Shown piece after piece: positions 35,871 through 43,310 of a stretch of 64,000 bases of DNA. Origin of the DNA: Bradyrhizobium sp. CCBAU 53351 (GTDB lineage Bacteria > Pseudomonadota > Alphaproteobacteria > Rhizobiales > Xanthobacteraceae). The stretch lies in the NCBI RefSeq assembly GCF_015291745.1, contig NZ_CP030059.1, positions 3,747,501-3,811,500 on the forward strand, in the 5' to 3' direction. A program made the position numbers and the translations under genes. The notes beneath the pieces were generated by a model. It did not search any database, was not told the DNA's origin, and saw nothing but the letters and a program-made list of their open reading frames with translations. How positions within the stretch are numbered: position 1 is the stretch's first letter; each line of letters opens with the position of its first letter.

Positions 35871-36578
35871 GTGTTCGCTCGCGCCGCGGCGTCAGTCGCT
35901 GTGATCATCACCTTGGCCGCCATTGATGGTGCGGCCGCGCAAACGGCCAATCAGCCGCCCGACACGATGGCGGCGCGGGTCGAAGCCTGCACGCCCTGTC
36001 ACGGCAACAAGGGCGAAGGAACCAGTGACGTCTATTTCCCGCGCCTCGCCGGCAAACCGGCCGGCTATCTCTACAACCAGCTCCTCGCCTTTCGCAGCGG
36101 CCGGCGCAAATATCCGCCGATGAACTATTTGCTGGAGTTTCTGCCTGATCCCTATCTGGAGGCGATGGCGGAGTATTTCGCCGGCGAGCATCCGCCGCTG
36201 CCGCAGCCGGCGCCGAGCGACGTCAGCAAGGAGGTGCTTGCGCAGGGCGAGTTGCTCGCCACAAGGGGCGATGCCAGCCGCAACATTCCGGCCTGCGTCA
36301 GCTGTCACGGTCCGGCGCTGGCAGGCATGCAGCCCGGCATCCCCGGCCTGCTCGGCCTTCGCGCCAATTACATCAGCGCCCAGCTCGGCGCCTGGCGCTA
36401 CGGCACGCGCACGGCGAAATCGCCCGATTGCATGCAGCTCATTGCCGGACACCTGACCGAGGCCGACGTCACCGCGGTCTCCGCCTGGCTCGCAACGCGG
36501 TCCGCGCCCACGAATCCGGCCCCCGTCCCGAAAGGCAGCTACGCACTGCCACTCGCGTGCGGCAGCCAGCCCAACTGA
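35871..36578 (+). CDS. Secreted dihaem cytochrome c, c4-like
   Basis: 235 residues from the GTG at 35871, which has a GGAGG ribosome binding site nine bases upstream and begins a signal peptide (ARAAASVAVIITLAAIDGAAA). Two haem sites, CTPCH and CVSCH, each followed by the Pro and Met region typical of cytochrome c4 domains (LAGKPAGYLYNQLLAFRSGRRKYPPMN; LGLRANYISAQLGAWRYGTR). Soluble periplasmic electron carrier, probably donor to the oxidase encoded downstream. An in-frame open region to 35553 is not a realistic start. Confidence 0.88.
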   Translation: MFARAAASVAVIITLAAIDGAAAQTANQPPDTMAARVEACTPCHGNKGEGTSDVYFPRLAGKPAGYLYNQLLAFRSGRRKYPPMNYLLEFLPDPYLEAMAEYFAGEHPPLPQPAPSDVSKEVLAQGELLATRGDASRNIPACVSCHGPALAGMQPGIPGLLGLRANYISAQLGAWRYGTRTAKSPDCMQLIAGHLTEADVTAVSAWLATRSAPTNPAPVPKGSYALPLACGSQPN

Positions 36579-36586
36579 CGAGGCGG

Positions 36587-37828
36587 ATGATGGGCTCGAA
36601 ACTGTCGATCACACTCCTGGCCCTGGTTGCGCTGACGACCGTCGCGCAGGCTCAGGACAAAAGCAGCGACATCATCGCGCGCGGCGAGTATCTCGCCCGT
36701 GCCGGCGACTGCACCGCCTGCCACACCGCGCCGGAGGGCCGCCTGTTCGCCGGCGGCCGCGCCATGCCGACGCCGTTCGGCACGCTCTACACCTCCAACA
36801 TCACGCCCGATACGGAGACCGGGATCGGCAAATGGAGCGCGGACGATTTCTACAAGACGATGCACTCGGGCCGCTTCCCCGACGGCGGGCTGATCTATCC
36901 GGCGATGCCGTTCGCCTCCTACACCAAGGTCACGCGCGCCGACAGCGACGCGATCTACGCCTATTTGCGCTCGATTCCGCAGGTGAGCCAGAAGAACAAG
37001 CCGCATGAGCTGCGCTTTCCCTATGACAACCGCCAGCTCATCCTCGGCTGGCGCACGCTGTTCTTCAGCGAAGGCGAGTTCAAGCCCGACCCGAAGAAAT
37101 CCGCCGAATGGAATCGCGGCGCGTATCTGGTCGAGGGCCTCGGCCATTGCGGCATGTGCCATTCGCCAATTAACGCGCTCGGTGGCACGTCGCAATCGGA
37201 CGCCTTCAAGGGCGGCCTGATTCCGATGCAGAACTGGTACGCGCCGTCGCTGACGTCAAACCGCGAGGCCGGGCTTGGCGACTGGAGCATCAAGGACATC
37301 ACCGATCTGCTGCAGACCGGCGTCTCCATGCGCGGCGTGGTCTACGGCCCGATGGCGGAAGTGGTTCACAACAGCCTGCAGTATCTGAGCGACGAGGACA
37401 CGCGCGCCATGGCGGTGTATCTCAAGGGCATTGCGGAGCCCTCGCCTCCGCCGCCGGCGAGCTCGACGCTGCCGACCACGGAGAGCAGCCTGCTGATCAG
37501 CCTCGGCAAGACCGTCTACGATAAGCAGTGCGCGAGCTGTCACGGCACGCAAGGCGAAGGCAAGCCGCCGCACTGGCCACCGCTCGCCAACAACCAGTCG
37601 ATCGAGATGCAGTCGGCGGTCAATCCGATCCGCATGGTGCTCAATGGCGGCTATCCGCCGGGGACCAAAGGCAATCCGATGCCCTACGGCATGCCGCCCT
37701 TCGCGGGTCTGCTGTCCGACAACGAGATCGCCGCCGTCGTCTCCTACATCCGCACGGCCTGGGGCAATCGCGGCACGCCGGTCTCGGCGCGCGAGGCCAA
37801 CGAGCTGCGTTCCGCGCCGCTGAACTGA
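36587..37828 (+). CDS. Secreted trihaem cytochrome c (alcohol-dehydrogenase subunit II-like)
   Basis: 413 residues from the ATG at 36587 with a signal peptide (LSITLLALVALTTVAQAQ). Three haem sites: CTACH, CGMCH and CASCH, the layout of membrane-associated dehydrogenase cytochrome subunits (AdhB, GndH subunit c). Each domain has its own Met-ligand region (GRAMPTPFGTLY, then FKGGLIP, then PYGMPPFAGLLS). It ends eight bases before a small membrane peptide. It is likely an electron-input cytochrome for the oxidase, or part of a dehydrogenase-oxidase chain. Confidence 0.88.
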   Translation: MMGSKLSITLLALVALTTVAQAQDKSSDIIARGEYLARAGDCTACHTAPEGRLFAGGRAMPTPFGTLYTSNITPDTETGIGKWSADDFYKTMHSGRFPDGGLIYPAMPFASYTKVTRADSDAIYAYLRSIPQVSQKNKPHELRFPYDNRQLILGWRTLFFSEGEFKPDPKKSAEWNRGAYLVEGLGHCGMCHSPINALGGTSQSDAFKGGLIPMQNWYAPSLTSNREAGLGDWSIKDITDLLQTGVSMRGVVYGPMAEVVHNSLQYLSDEDTRAMAVYLKGIAEPSPPPPASSTLPTTESSLLISLGKTVYDKQCASCHGTQGEGKPPHWPPLANNQSIEMQSAVNPIRMVLNGGYPPGTKGNPMPYGMPPFAGLLSDNEIAAVVSYIRTAWGNRGTPVSAREANELRSAPLN

Positions 37829-37836
37829 GACATCGC

Positions 37837-38013
37837 ATGATCAATTCCGATCCCCCCACCAGCCCAGCCGCCGCCGACCAGGCCGTCGAGGAGGTCGTGG
37901 CGCAAGGCCCCTCCGGCGCGATCGTGCTCGCCGGCATCGCCACGGCCTGCGTCGTCGCGATGTGGTTCGCCTTCTATCTGTTTGTCTTCCTGCCGCGCGG
38001 ACCGCTGCAATGA
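37837..38013 (+). CDS. Small one-pass membrane peptide of the oxidase operon
   Basis: 58 residues, with a polar N-terminus, one hydrophobic segment (AIVLAGIATACVVAMWFAFYLFVF) and a short PRGPLQ tail. The stop TGA overlaps the ATG of subunit II (ATGA), so it is translated with the oxidase. B-type oxidases can have an extra one-helix subunit (IIa in Thermus ba3), and this peptide may hold that role. I cannot name its family. Confidence 0.75.
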   Translation: MINSDPPTSPAAADQAVEEVVAQGPSGAIVLAGIATACVVAMWFAFYLFVFLPRGPLQ

Positions 38014-38579
38014 CCGCACAGGACACCCACGGCAGCGCCAGCGCCGAGGTTGCGGCCCGCGTCGAGCGGCGCTGGGCCACGATCGCGGTGATCATCATCG
38101 TGGTGATGGCGGGGCTTGCGGCTTTCGCCGGCATCCATCGCGCGACCATGCCGCAACCGCGCGTCGAGATCACCGATCCCTCGCGGCTGCATCTGTCCGG
38201 AGAATTCGTCGAGAGCAATCTCGGCAGCGTGCTGGAGGCCAACGGCAATGTCACGGTGCACGCGATCGGCCAGCAATATTCCTTCACGCCGGCCTGCATC
38301 GTGGTGCCCGTGGACACGCCGATCACGCTGCGCGCCACGAGCGCCGACGTCGTGCACGGCATCCTGATCCAGAGCACCAACGTCAACACCATGCTGGTGC
38401 CCGGCTACATTTCCGAGCAGCTGATGCGCTTTTCGAAGACAGGCGACTATCTGATGCCCTGCCAGGAGTTCTGCTCCTTCGGTCACGAGGGTATGTGGGG
38501 CAAGGTCAAGGTGATCGACAAGACCGACTTTGCGAACCGCGCAAAGGGTGGCGGGAGGCTGAGCTGTGTTGGTCAATAG
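38010..38579 (+). CDS. Cytochrome c oxidase subunit II, CuA type
   Basis: 189 residues. One N-terminal membrane anchor (ATIAVIIIVVMAGLAAFAG), then a cupredoxin domain with the CuA ligands: His in DVVHG and CQEFCSFGHEGM (C-x-E-x-C-x3-H-x2-M). It is short, with the single-anchor layout seen in ba3/B-type oxidases. It accepts electrons from the operon's cytochromes c and passes them to haem in subunit I. The ATG overlaps the small peptide gene by four bases, and its 3' end overlaps subunit I by 14. Confidence 0.93.
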   Translation: MTAQDTHGSASAEVAARVERRWATIAVIIIVVMAGLAAFAGIHRATMPQPRVEITDPSRLHLSGEFVESNLGSVLEANGNVTVHAIGQQYSFTPACIVVPVDTPITLRATSADVVHGILIQSTNVNTMLVPGYISEQLMRFSKTGDYLMPCQEFCSFGHEGMWGKVKVIDKTDFANRAKGGGRLSCVGQ

Positions 38580-40188
38580 GAAGCTCATCCTCGCCCATTT
38601 CTGGCTGGCCTTTGTGGTGTTCGGCATCGCGCTGACGCTCGGCGCCTGGCAGATGTTCATCCGCAGTCCGATCGGCACCTGGCTGTCCAACCCTGAGCTC
38701 TATTACCGCTCGCTGACCGCGCACGGCACGGTGATGGGCTACGTGTTCCCGACGCTGGTCGCGATGGGCTTCGGCTATGCCATCAGCGAGTCCGCCCTGC
38801 AGCAGCGCCTGGTCGGCGTGCGCTGGGCCTGGGCCGGCTTCTGGCTGATCGTGATCGGCAGTGTCATGGCGGTCATCCCGATCGCGCTGGGGCGCGCCTC
38901 GGTGCTCTACACCTTCTATCCGCCGCTGATCGGCAACGTCTTCTACTATCTCGGCGTGGTCCTGGTCGTGGTCGGTTCCTGGATCTGGGTCGCGCTGATG
39001 TCGATCAATCTGCGGGTCTGGCGCAAGGCCAATCCCGGCGCGCCGGTGCCGCTCGCGATGTTCGCCAATGTCGCGGGCTCTTACTTGTGGGCCTGGACCG
39101 CGGTCGGTGCCGCGCTCGAGCTGCTGCTGCAGATCATTCCCGCCGCGGCGGGGCTGAAGGCGACGATCGATGCCGGCTTGGCGCGCGTGTTCTTCTCCTG
39201 GACGCTGCACGCCATCGTCTATTTTTGGCTGATGCCGACCTACATCGCCTATTACACCATCGTGCCGCGCGCGATCGGCGGCCGAGTCTATTCCGACAGC
39301 ATGGCGCGGATCTCCTTCATCCTGTTCCTGGTGGTGGCGATGCCGATCGGCATGCATCACACCTTCGCCGATCCGCAGGTCGGTGCCGGCTTCAAGTTCA
39401 TCCATTCGGCCTTCACCGCGCTGGTGGCGTTGCCGACGCTGCTGACCGTGTTCACGATCTGCGCCTCGGTCGAGATCGCCGCGCGGCTACGCGGCGGCCG
39501 CGGGATGTTCGGCTGGATCAAGGCCCTGCCCTGGGACAATCCGATGATGCTGGCGCTGGCGTTCTCCTTCGTCATGCTGGGCTTCGGCGGTGCCGGCGGC
39601 CTCATCAACATGAGCTACCAGCTCGATGCTTCCATTCACAACACGCAGTGGATCACCGGCCATTTCCACCTGATCTTCGGCGGCGCCATCGTGATCATGT
39701 ATTTCGCGATCGCTTACGATCTGTGGCCGCATTTGACCGGGCGCGAGCTGATCGACCTCCGCCTGATCCGCACCCAGCTCTGGTTGTGGTTCATCGGCAT
39801 GATCGTCACCACGTTCCCGTGGCACTGGGTCGGCATCCTGGGCATGCCGCGCCGCATGGCCTATTTCGACTTCGGCGATCCCGCGATCGCGCCACAGGCG
39901 CTCTCGGTCACCTTCTCGGCGATCGGCGGCTTCATCCTGCTGGCCTCGGGCATCATGTTCATCGTCATCCTCGCGCGCGGCATGCGCGCGCTGCAGGTTG
40001 ACGCCGGGCCCTATCGCTTTGCGCTCGCCGTGCACGAACCGAAGACGGTACCGGTCGCGCTCAATACCCATGCGCTATGGGTGGCGCTGATGATCGCCCT
40101 CACCCTCACCAATTACGGCTATCCGATCCTGAACCTGGCACTGAGCTCGGGGACGTCGGTGCCGGCCGTCTATGTGGGAGCGCAGTGA
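38566..40188 (+). CDS. Haem-copper oxidase subunit I, B-like (ba3-type)
   Basis: 540 residues from the GTG at 38566 preceded by GGGAGG; about 12-13 helices. Haem and copper ligands: HGTVMGY, the SWTLHAIVYFWLMPTYIAYY segment that holds the CuB His and covalently linked Tyr, MHHTFADP (two CuB His), and GHFHLIF (haem His pair). The YFWLMP and HHxFADP forms resemble B-family rather than A-family oxidases, so a single proton channel is expected. Terminal O2 reductase, probably fed by the neighbouring cytochromes c. The next gene starts within its stop (TGATG). Confidence 0.92.
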   Translation: MLVNRKLILAHFWLAFVVFGIALTLGAWQMFIRSPIGTWLSNPELYYRSLTAHGTVMGYVFPTLVAMGFGYAISESALQQRLVGVRWAWAGFWLIVIGSVMAVIPIALGRASVLYTFYPPLIGNVFYYLGVVLVVVGSWIWVALMSINLRVWRKANPGAPVPLAMFANVAGSYLWAWTAVGAALELLLQIIPAAAGLKATIDAGLARVFFSWTLHAIVYFWLMPTYIAYYTIVPRAIGGRVYSDSMARISFILFLVVAMPIGMHHTFADPQVGAGFKFIHSAFTALVALPTLLTVFTICASVEIAARLRGGRGMFGWIKALPWDNPMMLALAFSFVMLGFGGAGGLINMSYQLDASIHNTQWITGHFHLIFGGAIVIMYFAIAYDLWPHLTGRELIDLRLIRTQLWLWFIGMIVTTFPWHWVGILGMPRRMAYFDFGDPAIAPQALSVTFSAIGGFILLASGIMFIVILARGMRALQVDAGPYRFALAVHEPKTVPVALNTHALWVALMIALTLTNYGYPILNLALSSGTSVPAVYVGAQ

Positions 40189-41003
40189 TGAGCACGCGCG
40201 ACCTCTTCACCCTCCGCAACAGCCATTTCAGGCTCGGCGTCGGCGTCACCGCCGCGATCCTGATTGTGACTGCGATTGCCGGCTTCCTCGTGCTGCCCTA
40301 CGCGCAGCCCTGGGTGCAGTTCGCGGGCGTCTGGGACGCGATCTGCAGCGCCGCCGGCGTGCCGCAGCGCGCGGCAACCGTCACCGCGCCTGAGCAGACC
40401 AAGCGCCTGTCCGAGGTCGTGCTCACCTCGCACACCCTGTCACGCCCGAGCCAGGAGGCGATCGGTCGCGGGGCGACGCTGGCGCAGCGCTGCGCGATCT
40501 GCCACGGCCCGACCGGCGTCAGCCGCGCGGATTCGCCCAATCTCGCCGGGCAATATGCCGCCGTGATCTACAAGCAGCTGCACGATTTCCGCTCGGCGGC
40601 GCGCACCAATGCCGTGATGTCGCCATTCGCGGTCAATTTGACCGACCAGGAGATCGCCGATCTCTCGAACTATTACGCCTATCTGCCGCGGCTTCCGGCC
40701 TATCATCCAACACCGCAACTGCCGAAGCCGAACATCGTGATCTACGGCGCGCCGATGCGCGGCATCGCGCCCTGCGGCTCCTGCCATGGTAGTCTCGACA
40801 ACAAGACCGGCAGCCCATGGCTGGAGGGCCAATCGGAAGCGTACATGAAGGCGCAGCTCCAGGCCTTCGCCTCCGGAGAGCGCCGCAACGACATCAGCCA
40901 GCAGATGCGCAACATCGCGCGCGCGATGACACCGCAGGAGATCGAGCAGGCCGCGGCGTATTACGCCTCACAGCCGCCGGATGTCGTGAAGGCGGTGGAT
41001 TGA
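40188..41003 (+). CDS. Membrane-anchored dihaem cytochrome c
   Basis: 271 residues, with an N-terminal membrane anchor (LGVGVTAAILIVTAIAGFLVLPYA) and two haem sites, CAICH and CGSCH, in c4-like domains (LAGQYAAVIYKQLHDFRSAA; LEGQSEAYMKAQLQAFASGER). An anchor instead of a cleaved signal peptide suggests it stays beside the oxidase, as a direct donor. ATG overlaps the oxidase stop (TGATG). It is last in the operon and convergent with a coenzyme Q gene, with a palindromic repeat between. Confidence 0.88.
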   Translation: MSTRDLFTLRNSHFRLGVGVTAAILIVTAIAGFLVLPYAQPWVQFAGVWDAICSAAGVPQRAATVTAPEQTKRLSEVVLTSHTLSRPSQEAIGRGATLAQRCAICHGPTGVSRADSPNLAGQYAAVIYKQLHDFRSAARTNAVMSPFAVNLTDQEIADLSNYYAYLPRLPAYHPTPQLPKPNIVIYGAPMRGIAPCGSCHGSLDNKTGSPWLEGQSEAYMKAQLQAFASGERRNDISQQMRNIARAMTPQEIEQAAAYYASQPPDVVKAVD

Positions 41004-41028
41004 GGGGGCGGCGCACCGGCCTCTCCGC

Positions 41029-41115
41029 CGTCATTGCGAGCGCAGCGAAGCAATCCAGAATCCTTCCGCGGAGGGATTTTGGATTGCTTCGTCGCAAGAG
41101 CTCCTCGCAATGACG
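41029..41115. repeat. Palindromic intergenic repeat (type C)
   Basis: CGTCATTGCGAGCGCAGCGA at the left and a right arm ending CTCGCAATGACG pair end to end, with inner arms GAAGCAATCCA / TGGATTGCTTC. It lies between two convergent genes (anchored cytochrome c and the coenzyme Q gene), so its hairpin may serve as a two-way terminator. Confidence 0.75.
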
Positions 41116-41129
41116 GTGGAGAGAGTATC

Positions 41130-41600
41130 CTACGTCGACGCCAGCTTCGGCCGCCCGTAGATCGCATCCGCACGCTTTTCGAACGCGGCCGAGAACCGCG
41201 CGAAGGCGGCATCGAACATCGAGCCCATCAGGAGCGCCAGCATGCGGCTCTTGAATTCGTAGGACAGGAAGAAACCGACGTCGCAGACGCCCTCACCCTT
41301 GGGCTCGAACGTCCAGCGGTTTTCCAGATTACTGAAGGGACCTTGCAGATACTCGGCGAGAATCTTCAAGTTCGCGCGGTCGAGCGTCACGCGGCTGGTG
41401 AAGGATTCCTTGACCAGCTTGAACGACACCGTCATGTCGGCCACCAGCACCTCGGTGCCGTCGGGCTTGGCCATCCGCTGGCGCACCTTCAGCGCGCTGC
41501 ACAGCGGCACGAATTCCGGGTAGCGCTCGACGTCGGCGACCAGATCGAACATCTCGGATGCGCTGTGATTGACACGGCGCTTGCTCGAAAATTTGGGCAT
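41130..41600 (-). CDS. Coenzyme Q-binding protein COQ10/RatA family
   Basis: 156 residues of a START-like fold: MPKFSSKRRVNHSASEMFDLVADVERYPEFVPLCSALKV in part, a GEGVCDVGFFLSYEFKS segment and a C-terminal amphipathic helix (FDAAFARFSAAFEKRADAIYG). In eukaryotes and alphaproteobacteria this group helps ubiquinone function, and a related branch is the RatA toxin, but neither activity can be read directly from the sequence. It follows lipA by 18 bases. Confidence 0.88.
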   Translation of the reverse strand: MPKFSSKRRVNHSASEMFDLVADVERYPEFVPLCSALKVRQRMAKPDGTEVLVADMTVSFKLVKESFTSRVTLDRANLKILAEYLQGPFSNLENRWTFEPKGEGVCDVGFFLSYEFKSRMLALLMGSMFDAAFARFSAAFEKRADAIYGRPKLAST

Positions 41601-41618
41601 GGTGACTCAGATGGCGGT

Positions 41619-42575
41619 TCAGCGGGCGCTAGCTGCCCGCGCGGCCTTCAGTCTCGCAAAATCCTCGCCGGCATGATGCGACGACCGGGTCAGCGGGCTC
41701 GCGGACACCATCAGGAAACCCTTGGTGTAGGCGATCTTCTCATAGGACGAAAACTCGTCCGGCGGCACATAGCGCATCACCGCGTGGTGCTTGCGGGTCG
41801 GCTGCAGATACTGGCCGATGGTCAGGAAATCGACGTCGGCGGAGCGCAGATCGTCCATCACCTGCTGCACCTCGTGGCGCTCCTCGCCGAGGCCGACCAT
41901 GATGCCGGATTTGGTGAAGATGGTGGGATCGAGCTCCTTGACCCGCTGCAGCAGCCGCATCGAATGGAAATAGCGCGCGCCCGGCCGCACCGTGAGATAG
42001 CGCGACGGCACGGTTTCGAGATTGTGGTTGAAGACGTCGGGCTTGGCGGCCGCGACGATTTCGAGCGCCCCCTCCTTGCGCAGGAAGTCCGGTGTCAGGA
42101 TCTCGATCGTGGTCGAGGGACACGCGGCGCGGATCGCGCGGATGGTCTGAGCAAAATGCTCGGCGCCGCCATCAGCGAGGTCATCGCGATCGACCGAGGT
42201 GACGACGACATGGGCAAGGCCGAGCTTGGCCGTCGCCTCGGCCACATGCTGCGGCTCGGCCGCATCCAGCGCATTCGGCAGGCCGGTCTTGACGTTGCAG
42301 AAGGCGCAGGCCCGGGTGCAGGTGTCACCCATGATCATGAAGGTGGCGTGCTTCTTGTCCCAGCACTCGCCGATGTTCGGGCAGCCCGCTTCCTCGCACA
42401 CCGTGTGCAAGCCGTTGGATTGCACGATGTTGCGGGTGTCGGCATAGCCGCGGGTGGTCGGCGCGCGCACGCGGATCCAGTCCGGCTTCGGCGGGGAAAC
42501 GGAATCTGGCCGGTTCACCTTTTCGGGGTGGCGCGGGCGCAACGGGTTCGTGAGGGTATCGACAATAACGACCAT
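41619..42575 (-). CDS. lipA: LipA, lipoyl synthase
   Basis: 318 residues. A radical-SAM enzyme that inserts two sulfurs into octanoyl chains on E2 and GcvH subunits. Both iron-sulfur clusters are visible: the auxiliary one [12 protein letters not shown] (C-x4-C-x5-C) and the radical-SAM one [11 protein letters not shown] (C-x3-C-x2-C), plus the C-terminal RSS-type Ser in [11 protein letters not shown]. Upstream on the minus strand of the COQ10 gene, likely co-transcribed. Confidence 0.97.
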   Translation of the reverse strand: MVVIVDTLTNPLRPRHPEKVNRPDSVSPPKPDWIRVRAPTTRGYADTRNIVQSNGLHTVCEEAGCPNIGECWDKKHATFMIMGDTCTRACAFCNVKTGLPNALDAAEPQHVAEATAKLGLAHVVVTSVDRDDLADGGAEHFAQTIRAIRAACPSTTIEILTPDFLRKEGALEIVAAAKPDVFNHNLETVPSRYLTVRPGARYFHSMRLLQRVKELDPTIFTKSGIMVGLGEERHEVQQVMDDLRSADVDFLTIGQYLQPTRKHHAVMRYVPPDEFSSYEKIAYTKGFLMVSASPLTRSSHHAGEDFARLKAARAASAR

Positions 42576-42705
42576 GGGGTGTCCGGTCTGTTCAGGTCCT
42601 ACCTAGTCGGTCTAGCCGTGCATCGCAACCCGGCTCGCCCCGCTTCAGGGAACATGGCAGATATGGGCAATATCCTGCTCTGTTCTCAAGCGATTCTCAC
42701 CTCGA

Positions 42706-43308
42706 ATGGCTCCAGTCTCGAAGACCTCACCCCCTCGGCTCGGCAAGGCCCTGAAGCGGGCCTTTTTCGACCGCGACGTCCGCGAGGTCGCGTACGACCT
42801 GATCGGTGCCACCATGCTGGTCGACGGCGTCGGCGGGACCATCGTCGAGGTCGAGGCCTATCATCATACCGAGCCCGCGGCGCACTCCTACAACGGCCCG
42901 ACGCCGCGGAACCAGATCATGTTCGGCCCGCCCGGCTTTGCCTATGTCTACCGCTCATACGGCATCCATTGGTGCGTCAATTTCGTCTGCGAGGAGGAAG
43001 GCTCGGCCAGCGCCGTGCTGATCCGCGCGCTGGAGCCGACGCATGGCTTAGCGGCCATGCGCCGCCGTCGTCATCTCCAGGACCTGCACGCGCTGTGCTC
43101 GGGCCCGGGCAAGTTGACCGAGGCGCTCGGCATCACCATCGCCCACAACACTCTGCCGCTGGACCGCCCGCCGATCGCACTGCATGCGCGAACGGAGGAT
43201 GTCGAGGTCGCCACCGGCATCCGCATCGGAATCACCAAGGCGGTCGAGCTGCCCTGGCGCTATGGCGTCAGGGGCTCGAAGTTTCTCAGCAAGCCGTTTC
43301 CGAAATAG
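42706..43308 (+). CDS. DNA-3-methyladenine glycosylase (AAG/MPG family)
   Basis: 200 residues. Removes alkylated purines (3-methyladenine, 7-methylguanine, hypoxanthine). Seen: catalytic Glu in [12 protein letters not shown]-intercalating Tyr region, [21 protein letters not shown], and the C-terminal [15 protein letters not shown]. The start at 42706 is accepted, though the first ~20 residues are not conserved. Divergent from lipA by 130 bases and ends two bases from valS, tail to tail. Confidence 0.92.
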   Translation: MAPVSKTSPPRLGKALKRAFFDRDVREVAYDLIGATMLVDGVGGTIVEVEAYHHTEPAAHSYNGPTPRNQIMFGPPGFAYVYRSYGIHWCVNFVCEEEGSASAVLIRALEPTHGLAAMRRRRHLQDLHALCSGPGKLTEALGITIAHNTLPLDRPPIALHARTEDVEVATGIRIGITKAVELPWRYGVRGSKFLSKPFPK

Positions 43309-43310
43309 GC

